64,000 nucleotides of DNA from JAOAPY01 sp038237475. GTDB lineage: Bacteria > Acidobacteriota > Blastocatellia > Pyrinomonadales > Pyrinomonadaceae. The position numbers and the translations under genes were made by a program. The notes under the pieces were generated by a model that was not told where the DNA came from, searched no databases, and saw only the letters and a list, made by a program, of their open reading frames with translations. The stretch spans positions 124,001-188,000 of the forward strand of contig JBBRYS010000008.1 of NCBI GenBank assembly GCA_038237475.1, written 5' to 3'. Below, one piece after another: positions 1 to 7,601 of this stretch (position 1 is its first letter; every line of letters begins with the position of its first letter).

Positions 1-14
1 TCTGTCAGACTCAT
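1..14 (-). CDS. Start of a further minus-strand gene (partial)
   Basis: An ATG at 14-12 overlaps the TGA stop (13-11) of the preceding small membrane protein gene in an ATGA arrangement. Immediately upstream on the minus strand is a good ribosome binding site, GGGAGGG, five bases before the ATG. The four or so visible codons read M-S-L-T and then the window ends. The arrangement suggests that the kinase/regulator operon continues leftwards by at least one gene. Nothing can be said about its function. Confidence 0.5.
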
Positions 15-382
15 GGTTTGCCCTCCCGATCATGAGGTGGAGGAGGTGGCGGCGGGTAAGGTGGACGCGCATGAATAATCGCATCCAGCAGAATGGCCTT
101 GATCTCATCCATCGAACGGTTTTGTTCAGTGGCAATGTCGCGCAGCGGTCGCTTATCAGGTGGCCGGTGTGGCAGGCCCAAAGCCAGAAAGAGAACATGC
201 GGCGGGACATGATACGAGTGGGCCACATAGTCCACATTCATCCAACCGCTGATGGGCTCATCCTGATGATAGTGCCAGTAGATGGCCGGCCGAATTGCAC
301 GCTGAGCAAAGAATGCGATGCCGCCCAGGACTACTAAGAATGCCAGCACCACCATCCATTGACGCCCTTTAGGTTTTGGCAT
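11..382 (-). CDS. Small membrane-anchored protein with a polyproline tail
   Basis: A 123-residue protein that I do not recognise. One hydrophobic segment (about residues 9-27) would anchor it in the inner membrane with the rest outside. Next comes a His/Tyr-rich stretch with a compact helical-looking motif (GWMNVDYVAHSYHVPP, about 47-62), then a run of seven prolines near the C terminus (about 111-117) followed by a charged end. Its start overlaps the stop of the NtrC-type regulator by 14 bases, so it is the last complete gene of that operon. The upstream neighbourhood contains another anchored protein rich in Pro, His and Arg (3956-4780), so an envelope-sensing role is possible but is only inference. 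Confidence 0.75.
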   Translation of the reverse strand: MPKPKGRQWMVVLAFLVVLGGIAFFAQRAIRPAIYWHYHQDEPISGWMNVDYVAHSYHVPPHVLFLALGLPHRPPDKRPLRDIATEQNRSMDEIKAILLDAIIHARPPYPPPPPPPHDREGKP

Positions 383-1814
383 CGGGTACCTCTAATGGTT
401 GAAGGTTATGTTCCTCTAACTTGGAATAGAGAAGTCGACGGTTAATGCCCAGACTGCGGGCTGCTTCGGCTCGATTACCACCTGATGCGTCAAGCGCACG
501 CAGGATTAGCTTCCGCTCCAGCGCTGCGACTGCCTCTTTGAATGGCAGATCCAAAAATGATTGATTGAGGAGCGTCTCAGCGCTGAAAGCCTGAGCTCTT
601 TCGCCGAAGAGGTGTGCCGGCGAGAGGACTTCTACCGCTGGCCCGGACGAAACGACTGCGCGCTCGATCATATTTTCCAACTCGCGCACATTGCCGGGAA
701 AGTCATAAGCAAGTAGAGAACGCAGCGCCTGGTCTGAAAGAGCTTTGACTGACTGCGAATGGCGTGTGGCTGCGCGTTCGAGGAAGAATTCAGCAAGCTG
801 CGGTACGTCACCAAGCCGCGCGCGTAAGGGTGGTAATCTTATCTCGATTACACTCAACCGATAATATAGGTCCTCGCGAAATAACTTTTCGCCGACCGCC
901 TGTTTCAGATCTTGATTAGACGCGGCGATAACGCGCACGTCAACAGCCACCGTTTCGGTGCCGCCAACCCGTTCGAAACGTCGCTCCTGCAAGGCGCGCA
1001 AGAGTTTGACTTGAGCTCCCGGCGTCAGCTCGCCGGCTTCGTCGAGAAACAGAGTGCCGGTGTGAGCCAGTTCAAATCGTCCCTTCTTTTGACGTTCAGC
1101 GCCGGTGAATGAGCCACGCTCGTGACCAAATAGTTCCGCTTCGATCAGGCTCTCAGGAAGCGCTCCACAATTGACTGCGACAAACGGCTTTTGTGATCGC
1201 GCTGAATGATGGTGCACTGCGTGAGCCACCAATTCTTTGCCGGTCCCAGACTCGCCGGCAATCAGGACGGTCGCATCGGTTGCAGCGAGCCGGCCGATTT
1301 GTTTGAAGACGTCGCGCATCACGCGACTGGTCCCAAGCATCTCGAAGGAGTTTTGCTCAGCCGCGATTTCGTCTGATCTGCTGACTTCCTTCGGCTGCCG
1401 GACTGACTCAGCCGCCCGGCTCAAGCGTCGCTGCTCAGTGGCGCGCCGCAACGTCGCGACTATCTCGTCCAGGTCGAGCGGCTTGGTGATGTAGTCGTAT
1501 GCGCCCAGCCGCATTGCCTCGATCATCTTTGAACTGTCACCGAAAGCACTGAGCACGATCACGGGTGCCGTCGTTAACTTCTCCTCACGTATCACACGCA
1601 GAACCTCGAGACCGTTCATTTTCGGCATCCGCACGTCAAGGAACACGACGTCCGGTTCCACTAGCCCTCGACGCAATGATTCCACGGCCTCTGCGCCATT
1701 GGCGGCTTGCGTCACACGGAAACCCTCGCCCGCGATCAACTCGACCAGGCTTTCACGCAGGTTGATCTCATCGTCGACGACCAGTGCCTGTCCCAACTCC
1801 GTTTTCATCGGCAT
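369..1814 (-). CDS. NtrC-type sigma-54 activating response regulator
   Basis: A three-domain transcription activator of about 481 residues. The N-terminal receiver has the acidic pair VVDDE (12-16), the phospho-acceptor Asp60 and the conserved Lys111. The AAA+ domain has Walker A GESGTGKE (187-194), the sigma-54 contact loop as GSFTGA (234-239) instead of the usual GAFTGA, and Walker B LFLDEAGE (about 255-262). The C terminus has a Fis-type helix-turn-helix (GGNRAEAARSLGINRRLLY). A longer reading frame reaches 1877, but the ATG at 1814 forms a TGATG overlap with the stop of the DUF486 gene and starts just before the receiver, so I chose it. A second ATG lies at 1808. The partner is presumably the sensor kinase encoded upstream at 2192-3793. 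Confidence 0.95.
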   Translation of the reverse strand: MPMKTELGQALVVDDEINLRESLVELIAGEGFRVTQAANGAEAVESLRRGLVEPDVVFLDVRMPKMNGLEVLRVIREEKLTTAPVIVLSAFGDSSKMIEAMRLGAYDYITKPLDLDEIVATLRRATEQRRLSRAAESVRQPKEVSRSDEIAAEQNSFEMLGTSRVMRDVFKQIGRLAATDATVLIAGESGTGKELVAHAVHHHSARSQKPFVAVNCGALPESLIEAELFGHERGSFTGAERQKKGRFELAHTGTLFLDEAGELTPGAQVKLLRALQERRFERVGGTETVAVDVRVIAASNQDLKQAVGEKLFREDLYYRLSVIEIRLPPLRARLGDVPQLAEFFLERAATRHSQSVKALSDQALRSLLAYDFPGNVRELENMIERAVVSSGPAVEVLSPAHLFGERAQAFSAETLLNQSFLDLPFKEAVAALERKLILRALDASGGNRAEAARSLGINRRLLYSKLEEHNLQPLEVPDAKT

Positions 1815-2140
1815 CAAAATTTGAACGAGAAGAAGACTGCGCCAACGATCAGCGCATAAGAAACCAAATTGTTCCACTTAAGCGGTTCGCCAAAGATTAA
1901 GTAGGCTATCACGGTAAAGACCACCAGTGTGATGCATTCCTGCATGATCTTCAACTGCGTTACGGTGAAGGTTTGCGAGCCGATCCGGTTTGCCGGTACT
2001 TGAAAGATGTACTCAAAAAGGGCAATGGCCCAGCTAATCAGGATGACCCACATGAGCGGTTTGCTCTTGTACTTGAGATGGCCGTACCACGCGATGGTCA
2101 TGAATATGTTTGAGATGACCAGTAAAATTACCGTCTTCAT
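1814..2140 (-). CDS. DUF486 small four-helix membrane protein
   Basis: About 108 residues from the internal ATG at 2140 (MKTVILLVISNIFMTIAWYG), the typical start of the DUF486 family, which belongs to the drug/metabolite transporter (EamA-like) superfamily. Four hydrophobic segments span nearly the whole protein. A possible upstream start at 2173 adds eleven non-conserved residues. It sits between the sensor kinase and its presumed response regulator, and its TGA overlaps the regulator ATG (TGATG). The regulator start has no Shine-Dalgarno sequence of its own, so translational coupling is likely. No substrate is known for this family. Confidence 0.9.
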   Translation of the reverse strand: MKTVILLVISNIFMTIAWYGHLKYKSKPLMWVILISWAIALFEYIFQVPANRIGSQTFTVTQLKIMQECITLVVFTVIAYLIFGEPLKWNNLVSYALIVGAVFFSFKF

Positions 2141-2191
2141 TGCGCCCCCACAGTTCGTAATCCGATCTGCCATTCAATTTGGCCGCGGTTG

Positions 2192-3793
2192 TCAGACCGC
2201 AGCCGACAAGGGAAGTTCAAGTACAAACGAAGCGCCATCACCTACGCGATTAACAAAGCTGAGACGTCCGGCGTGTTCCTCGACTATCGCGCGCGCGATG
2301 GCCAAACCCAGGCCCGTTCCAGTCTCACTGCCGGTATGAAATGGTTCGAAAATGTGTTCAAGATCAGCTTCCGCAATACCGGGTCCCGTATCGTCAAAGC
2401 TAACCTGCCCCGTCGGCTTGCCGTCATCTGCGGCGCCAATACTGGAAGTAATCGACAATTGTCCTCCGCTCGGCATGGCTTCGATGGCGTTTTGAATGAC
2501 GTTGTCCAGCACCTGGCTCAGCCGATCTTCATCACCATGGACCACCATGTCACCGGGCTGTGACCTGGTCGTGATGAGGACACCGGACTGAGCTGCAATG
2601 TCGGCAAAAAACGCAACGCGGCGATTAATCAATGCGACCAGGTCGATCGCAGTGAATTCGTGCGGACGCTGGCCTCCCAGATCCAACAACCGCCGCACGA
2701 GCGAGTCCAACCGGTCGATCTCCGCTGTGATCACTCTGAAGGTTTCAGACAATTTCTCGGGAGCATACGACGAGCGACCGGCCAACTGGACTTTCAGCTT
2801 GATGGCCGCAAGCGGATTGCGAACCTCGTGCGCCACTCCCGCGACGACCCGACCAAGCGCAGAGAGTCGCTCGCTCTTGCGCAGTTCCTGCTCCAGCTTT
2901 GCCTGGCGCGCGAGGTTGCCTCTCAGGGTTGCAGCGAGCTCATTGATCGCCGCAGCGATGCGCGCGAGTTCTCTGGTCTCCGGTTGCGAGAGCTCGCGGT
3001 TGAGGTTGCTGGTCAATCCGGCAAGTCCGGCCTCGATGCCGGCGACCTCAGTGCCGAGGTCCCTCACGGTAAGCAAGGCCAAGCTGCTCACGGCGATAAT
3101 GCTGAGCGCAAGCGCGACCAGGGCTGCTAAATTTGGCCAATCAGAAACTCCAGATAGATGTGATAAGCGCTGCATGGCCCATGCGGACGCAATGCCATCC
3201 GCTGGCGCGGGTTCAGCCACAAGTAGAACGCGGTCGCCTCCAACCTGACTCGTGCGCGATGCGGTCGCTCCCGTAGCACCCGCTTGACTCGCGAGGGCGC
3301 GAATCGCCTCAACAACATCGGCGGAGACTATTCCGTTGGAACGGGCTGCGGATTCCCTGGATGTAGCGTAGCCAATAATCGCTCCGTCGGTCGCTCGATA
3401 AAAACCTCCCTCAACTTCAGGGAACCGATGCAGTGTTATCGCGGTCAGGCGGGCGAGCGGATTCGAATAGGCCGCAAAAAGTTTTTCGATGTGGGGCGGT
3501 ATTGGTTTCGCGCGCCTGTCTGCGCCCCGTGGACCCTTTTCATCCCGCCTGTCAGGGAAAGCCGGGATGACTTGTTCAAGACCTTGATACCCATCAGGAT
3601 GCGCTTGAATTTCTCGGGCCAGATCACGCGCCCCGGCATGCACCGAAGCATCAGCCTGTCGCAACGCAAAGGTCTCAGTCGCGCGAGCTAGTTGCCACGC
3701 AACAAACAAGGCGACTACCAAAGCAACGATCGCGAACGCGGCCAGCAATCCCAGCCGCATTCGTAAACTCATTCTTCTGATGGCCGTCAGCAT
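2192..3793 (-). CDS. Membrane sensor histidine kinase
   Basis: A sensor kinase of about 533 residues from the ATG at 3793; the open frame extends to 3886 without a convincing earlier start. In this numbering the first transmembrane segment is at about 14-33 and a periplasmic sensor region follows to about residue 220. A second transmembrane segment (about 221-242) leads into a HAMP-like linker and a short coiled coil. The phospho-accepting H-box is GVAHEVRNPLAAIKLKV, with His322. The ATPase domain shows the N box (DNVIQNAIEAM), DTGPGIAEADL and the GTGLGLAIARAIVEEH segment. This NtrB-like architecture fits signalling to the NtrC-type regulator two genes downstream. It belongs to the same minus-strand operon, 51 bases before the DUF486 gene. 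Confidence 0.95.
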   Translation of the reverse strand: MLTAIRRMSLRMRLGLLAAFAIVALVVALFVAWQLARATETFALRQADASVHAGARDLAREIQAHPDGYQGLEQVIPAFPDRRDEKGPRGADRRAKPIPPHIEKLFAAYSNPLARLTAITLHRFPEVEGGFYRATDGAIIGYATSRESAARSNGIVSADVVEAIRALASQAGATGATASRTSQVGGDRVLLVAEPAPADGIASAWAMQRLSHLSGVSDWPNLAALVALALSIIAVSSLALLTVRDLGTEVAGIEAGLAGLTSNLNRELSQPETRELARIAAAINELAATLRGNLARQAKLEQELRKSERLSALGRVVAGVAHEVRNPLAAIKLKVQLAGRSSYAPEKLSETFRVITAEIDRLDSLVRRLLDLGGQRPHEFTAIDLVALINRRVAFFADIAAQSGVLITTRSQPGDMVVHGDEDRLSQVLDNVIQNAIEAMPSGGQLSITSSIGAADDGKPTGQVSFDDTGPGIAEADLEHIFEPFHTGSETGTGLGLAIARAIVEEHAGRLSFVNRVGDGASFVLELPLSAAV

Positions 3794-3824
3794 GGCGTTA
3801 TCGTCAGGAGTTTTTGTTGTGCCT

Positions 3825-3860
3825 CTGTGGCCAGATATTAGCAAATACTGGTGGCCACAG
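3825..3860. repeat. 9-bp inverted repeat upstream of the sensor kinase
   Basis: CTGTGGCCA at 3825-3833 is repeated in exact inverted form as TGGCCACAG at 3852-3860, with an 18-base spacer. It lies 32 to 67 bases upstream of the kinase start. No T-run follows on either strand, so a terminator is unlikely. An operator for a dimeric regulator, or a stem in the kinase leader, fits better. Confidence 0.6.
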
Positions 3861-3869
3861 TGTCGCGAA

Positions 3870-3940
3870 AGCATCCTGCCCGTCATTCACCCGACGAACT
3901 GCGTCGTGTAGATTCGTCGGCAATCAGGGCGCAGGATGCT
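3870..3940. repeat. Nested extragenic palindrome
   Basis: Two inverted repeats are nested. The outer arms are AGCATCCTGC (3870-3879) and GCAGGATGCT (3931-3940). The inner arms are CCGACGAA (3891-3898) and TTCGTCGG (3913-3920). Both pairs are exact, with asymmetric interior loops between them, giving a hairpin or cruciform of 71 bases. It lies in the gap between the end of the 3956-4780 gene and the sensor kinase. It may end or process the upstream transcript, or be an extragenic palindrome; no poly-T follows. Confidence 0.65.
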
Positions 3941-3955
3941 CTGCAACAACCCTAT

Positions 3956-4780
3956 TCAGCGTCCCAATGCGATGGTTTGGTTACCCACCGTAATTTGCGT
4001 CGGGCGAATTACTGTTCCGTGATCGTTGCGCACGCCGTTGCCCTCGACACTAACCTGCGTGGTATTACCCTGCTCAGCGGCGACGATCAGCTCGCCTACT
4101 TTCGGCGAAAACCGCACTTGCTCGCCGCTCGATAACACTAACCCATCCACGTTGCCATGACCGTTAACGAGGTGCGTTCGAATCGTACCAGTGGCTTTGA
4201 ATACTTCCGGCATTGCCGGAGACGCAGCCAACGGTCCTGGATTTGCTGCCGGCGCGACCTGCGAATCACTTCCGGCAGCGCGATTTGGTTCAAGCGGCGG
4301 AGCGGTTGCGCCAACGGGTGACTCACTCCCCTGGAAACGCGACTCGGGGGGACCAGGCCGGTCAGAGCGACGTTCGCGGTCGCGTGGGCCCCGTTCATCA
4401 TGTGGTCCATGCGGACGCTTAGGTCCAGCCTCTGCCTCAACTATCGTGTGCCCGTTTGCCGAAATTTTGTAAACGCGCACTTCACGACCGTAGCTTGATT
4501 TGGAACCGGCGTGACCACTGGCCGTGAGTTCATCACCAATCTTGATCTGCGCAGTTACGATGGCGCCAGTTTGTTTGCTGAAGTGTAGTTGATCGCCACT
4601 TGCCAATAAAAGGCCGTTGACCTCTCCTCGGTCGTCAAGCAGGTAAGCTGTAACCTGGCTGTTTACAGAAGTGCTACGTCTCATGAATCCCGGCACTCCC
4701 CAGATCGCCGCACAAGCGCCGACGCCGATTACAAAAGTTGCCATTGCCACCAACAGATTTCGTTTGCTGAATACAGTCAT
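3956..4780 (-). CDS. Membrane-anchored protein with two repeated beta domains
   Basis: About 274 residues from the ATG at 4780, chosen because AAGGAGA lies correctly before it; the frame itself runs to 4810. After one hydrophobic anchor (about 9-28) the protein has two related domains of roughly 78 residues (about 40-118 and 196-272). Each has the pattern V-N/D-G-L-L/V-L-A/S-S-G-D/E-Q, then a hydrophobic residue, H/R and F-S. They are joined by a linker rich in Pro, Arg, Gly, His and Asp (about 119-195). The repeats look like small OB-like beta domains resembling DUF5666-type proteins, but that assignment is tentative. A sigma-54-type promoter lies about 80 bases upstream. Function unknown; probably periplasmic or surface-exposed. 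Confidence 0.8.
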   Translation of the reverse strand: MTVFSKRNLLVAMATFVIGVGACAAIWGVPGFMRRSTSVNSQVTAYLLDDRGEVNGLLLASGDQLHFSKQTGAIVTAQIKIGDELTASGHAGSKSSYGREVRVYKISANGHTIVEAEAGPKRPHGPHDERGPRDRERRSDRPGPPESRFQGSESPVGATAPPLEPNRAAGSDSQVAPAANPGPLAASPAMPEVFKATGTIRTHLVNGHGNVDGLVLSSGEQVRFSPKVGELIVAAEQGNTTQVSVEGNGVRNDHGTVIRPTQITVGNQTIALGR

Positions 4781-5057
4781 CGTCGTATCTCCTTCAAAGT
4801 TGCGGAGCATCCAATGCGTCCCTCAGACATCCCCATGATGCGCTGCCAGTCGCTTCACAGGGCAACGCATGTGCCTGACGGATGGATTCAGCAAAGGTCA
4901 CGCTAAAAGAGAAAATGGTCAGCAAACGAGCGGCGAGGGATCCAGATAGACAGCAGAGTGTAAGGAGATACCACAGTTGCTGTGTGCGTTCTTCTCACAC
5001 TTGGCAGCGACGTTGAAAGTTCGAGTCAGGTAGGCCAGGCTTTGAAGCCAGGCGCGG
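4781..5057. other. Intergenic region between TonB pair and anchored protein gene
   Basis: A 277-base gap downstream of the TonB-receptor pair. It holds the sigma-54-like promoter at 4861-4876 and the ribosome binding site near 4790. No strong terminator or small gene is seen; a short open frame at 4919-5149 runs into the receptor gene and lacks supporting features. Confidence 0.5.
4861..4876 (-). promoter_or_regulatory. Sigma-54 (-24/-12) promoter candidate
   Basis: Read on the minus strand the sequence is AGGCAC-N5-TTGCC. It has GG and GC separated by exactly ten bases and nine of eleven consensus positions (TGGCAC-N5-TTGCW). The predicted start near 4850 gives a leader of about 70 bases to the ATG at 4780. 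Confidence 0.55.
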
Positions 5058-7601
5058 CTAAAAAAGCACGTCAAAGCCGCCGCTGAAATACCTATGATAA
5101 GGGGAGAGGAATTTGCCGAAACTCGGATCAGCAGTGTTGGCGCGCACATTCCGTGGATTTAAATGGTTAGTCAGGTTGAAGCCGCGCAGCGATAATCTGA
5201 TGCCGTACTTCTTTGTTACCTGAAAGTCTTTCGAAAATTCGGCGTCGAGTGACATGAACATCGGGAACCTGGTGCGATCCGAGTTGCGTTCGCCGATAAA
5301 GTTTTGCTCGGCATCGCGCACTGAGTAAGGAAATCCTGTTCGCATTTCGAAGATTGGCGCAATCGTCACGCGGTGCGGCAAGCTGAAGGGTCCCCACGCC
5401 AGCAGGCGGTTTGGCACATCAAACGGTAGATTCGAGTATTGATTGGGTCGAATAACTGGAGCGCCGAAATCGCCGAAATGGCTGTTGAAATCGTTGAGGT
5501 CGCCGCGCGCGCGTGAGCGAACGTAGGAGATGACGAACTGATCTTTGTTCGGCAGGCGAAAGAGTGCGGTTAACTCCGCAGCGCGGTAAGTAGCCTGGCC
5601 GGCTGAGCGCAGCACGATGCCGCTGCGTCCTCTGAAATCCAACTCTGGATTGACGATGTAGATATGATCCGAGCGACTGGTGGTGAGGTTACCGCGGATG
5701 CTTAGCCAGCGTGAGACTGTCTGATCCAGTTGTAAGTTCCATCTCAGATTGTCCGGAACGAAGCCGGTGCCTGTCTGCGCTCTTCTGCGAAAGTCGAGCG
5801 GAGTAATTGGAAACGTATCGACCAGAACGTTTACGAAATGGTGACTGTCGAGCACGCTAATGCCATCCAAGCCATAACGGGTCACCGTCCTGGAAGGGAA
5901 ACGGCCGAAGCTGCGAATGTTGAGCGGAACCTTGTCGTAGAAAAGTCCTATGCCTCCTCTCAGCACAGTGCGATCGTTTTTGCGCGGAGACCAGGCAAAG
6001 CCTGCGCGCGGTGCCAGAATGGTCTGGTCCGCGATCTGCTGGTTTTCATATCTCAGGCCGACGTCAAAGTTGAGATTCGATCGCAATAACAAACGGTCCT
6101 GAACGAAACCCACATATTCGCGGTTCTGAGCCTGGATAGTGTGAACGCCATGAAATACGATTCGTTCCGCCAGTGTCCCATCGCCCCGCAGGATATTTAC
6201 CGGATGCGCCGCATAGTCAAAGCGAGCGGTAACACTGTTGAGATCAACCCCGACTTTTATTTCCTGTGTAAGCCCAAATAACTTCCGCGCAGGCAATGTA
6301 AACACTTCAAGAACTTCGACCCGCTGGGCTCTCCTCGCCTGTTGCGCGAAGTAATTACCACCTTCTGCAGTGGGTGTCAGGATTTGGTCCGCACTGCCTT
6401 GTCCCCAGACATTGGCATGAAAGCGTTTTAGCGAGAACGCCGAAAGTAAGAGACCAGCCTTGAACTGGAAATTGTCCCGAGCGCCAAAGACGAAATCCTT
6501 TTGTTTGTAGTTGGGGGTGGCGATTTGGGGACGGAAAAAGTCGAGGTTAACAAATTGGTCTCGTTGAGGAAGATAGCCAATCGTAAAAGTCAGTGTGTGC
6601 CGGCCACTCAAAGTGGCGTCAAACTGTGTGAAGGAACTCTGCGATTCGCTTTTGGTTTCGTTCTTCGGAAAAGTGAGCCCGCGCACTGGCTGCTTGGCAA
6701 TGGAGTAAGCAAGCGACTGTGCGACCACCAGACGGTTTTTGATCAGTGGTCCATTGAAGGTTAGCCGGGGAGTGTCTTCCGCTATCCCAACAATTTTGCC
6801 GCCAATGAAACGCAGGTCGGGAAGAAAGTCATTAAATTCCCAGTGCCAGTCTTCACCCCCGCGTCTGGTCTGGATCGTGGTAACTCCACCGGTGAAGGCG
6901 CCGTACTCGGCCGTGTAAGGGTGTTGAAAGACCTGCACTGATTCGACCGCATCAATGGGCAAGTTGAGTCTGAAGTTTCCGCTGGCGGGGTCAGCCGCGT
7001 TTAGGCCGTTGAGCAGCAACGCACTTTGTTGCTCGGAGGCGCCAGCGATGCTGATCTCACCGGTGGGCGAACGCACGACACCCGGAATCAAGGGCAACGC
7101 TTCATCCAGCTTCGCGGCCGCCAGCGGTAAGCGCTGGAGAGCCTGGCGATGAAGGGTGCCGGAAGGTATTGAAGAACCGGCTGCGGCTGCAGTGCCTTCC
7201 TCCGCTGGCGCTGCGATTGTTACCGATTCCTGCTGCGCCGCAACCGCCAACGATAATTCCATGGTTGTCGTCGCGCCGTTCTTAATAATTACCGCGCGGC
7301 TCGTGAAAGGCTCAAACCCCGGCATCTCTACTCGAAGTTCGTAAGTACCGGAAGGGAGCCCTGAAAATGTGGCGACGCCTTGTTCATCAGTGGTGGCGGT
7401 GGCGGCATCGCGGGTTTTCTCGCCGGCGATTCGAAGCGAGCAAACGGCACCTGCCATTACGCGTTGCTGCGAGTCTGTCACTAATAAGGTCAAGCCCGGC
7501 AAATCGCTTTGAGATTGCTGAGCATAGCCCTGGCTAACAACGCCAATACATAATAAGGCGATGACGTAGCACAGCTTGGCGAAAACTTTCGACCTTCGCA
7601 T
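5058..7601 (-). CDS. TonB-dependent receptor-like outer membrane protein (downstream paralogue)
   Basis: An 847-residue protein with a signal peptide (about 1-27), a carboxypeptidase-regulatory-like beta domain (about 33-115), a plug domain with LPLAAAKLDEALPLIPGVV and a large C-terminal beta-barrel ending in Phe, the usual outer-membrane assembly signal. This layout is typical of Oar-like receptors that are abundant in Acidobacteriota; transported substrates are mostly unknown. Its ATG overlaps the TAA of the upstream paralogue (TAATG), so the two are translated together. No TonB box is obvious. It shares domain order and many barrel motifs with the gene before it, so the pair arose by duplication. 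Confidence 0.93.
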   Translation of the reverse strand: MRRSKVFAKLCYVIALLCIGVVSQGYAQQSQSDLPGLTLLVTDSQQRVMAGAVCSLRIAGEKTRDAATATTDEQGVATFSGLPSGTYELRVEMPGFEPFTSRAVIIKNGATTTMELSLAVAAQQESVTIAAPAEEGTAAAAGSSIPSGTLHRQALQRLPLAAAKLDEALPLIPGVVRSPTGEISIAGASEQQSALLLNGLNAADPASGNFRLNLPIDAVESVQVFQHPYTAEYGAFTGGVTTIQTRRGGEDWHWEFNDFLPDLRFIGGKIVGIAEDTPRLTFNGPLIKNRLVVAQSLAYSIAKQPVRGLTFPKNETKSESQSSFTQFDATLSGRHTLTFTIGYLPQRDQFVNLDFFRPQIATPNYKQKDFVFGARDNFQFKAGLLLSAFSLKRFHANVWGQGSADQILTPTAEGGNYFAQQARRAQRVEVLEVFTLPARKLFGLTQEIKVGVDLNSVTARFDYAAHPVNILRGDGTLAERIVFHGVHTIQAQNREYVGFVQDRLLLRSNLNFDVGLRYENQQIADQTILAPRAGFAWSPRKNDRTVLRGGIGLFYDKVPLNIRSFGRFPSRTVTRYGLDGISVLDSHHFVNVLVDTFPITPLDFRRRAQTGTGFVPDNLRWNLQLDQTVSRWLSIRGNLTTSRSDHIYIVNPELDFRGRSGIVLRSAGQATYRAAELTALFRLPNKDQFVISYVRSRARGDLNDFNSHFGDFGAPVIRPNQYSNLPFDVPNRLLAWGPFSLPHRVTIAPIFEMRTGFPYSVRDAEQNFIGERNSDRTRFPMFMSLDAEFSKDFQVTKKYGIRLSLRGFNLTNHLNPRNVRANTADPSFGKFLSPYHRYFSGGFDVLF

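Noticed and set aside
2598..3248. Long open frame of 216 residues opposite the sensor kinase
   Set aside because: It is a shadow of the kinase on the other strand; its composition follows the GC-rich codon pattern of the real gene.
3841..3857. A possible sigma-54 promoter on the minus strand (AGCAA ... GTGGCC)
   Set aside because: The GC and CC doublets are twelve bases apart instead of ten, which sigma-54 does not tolerate.
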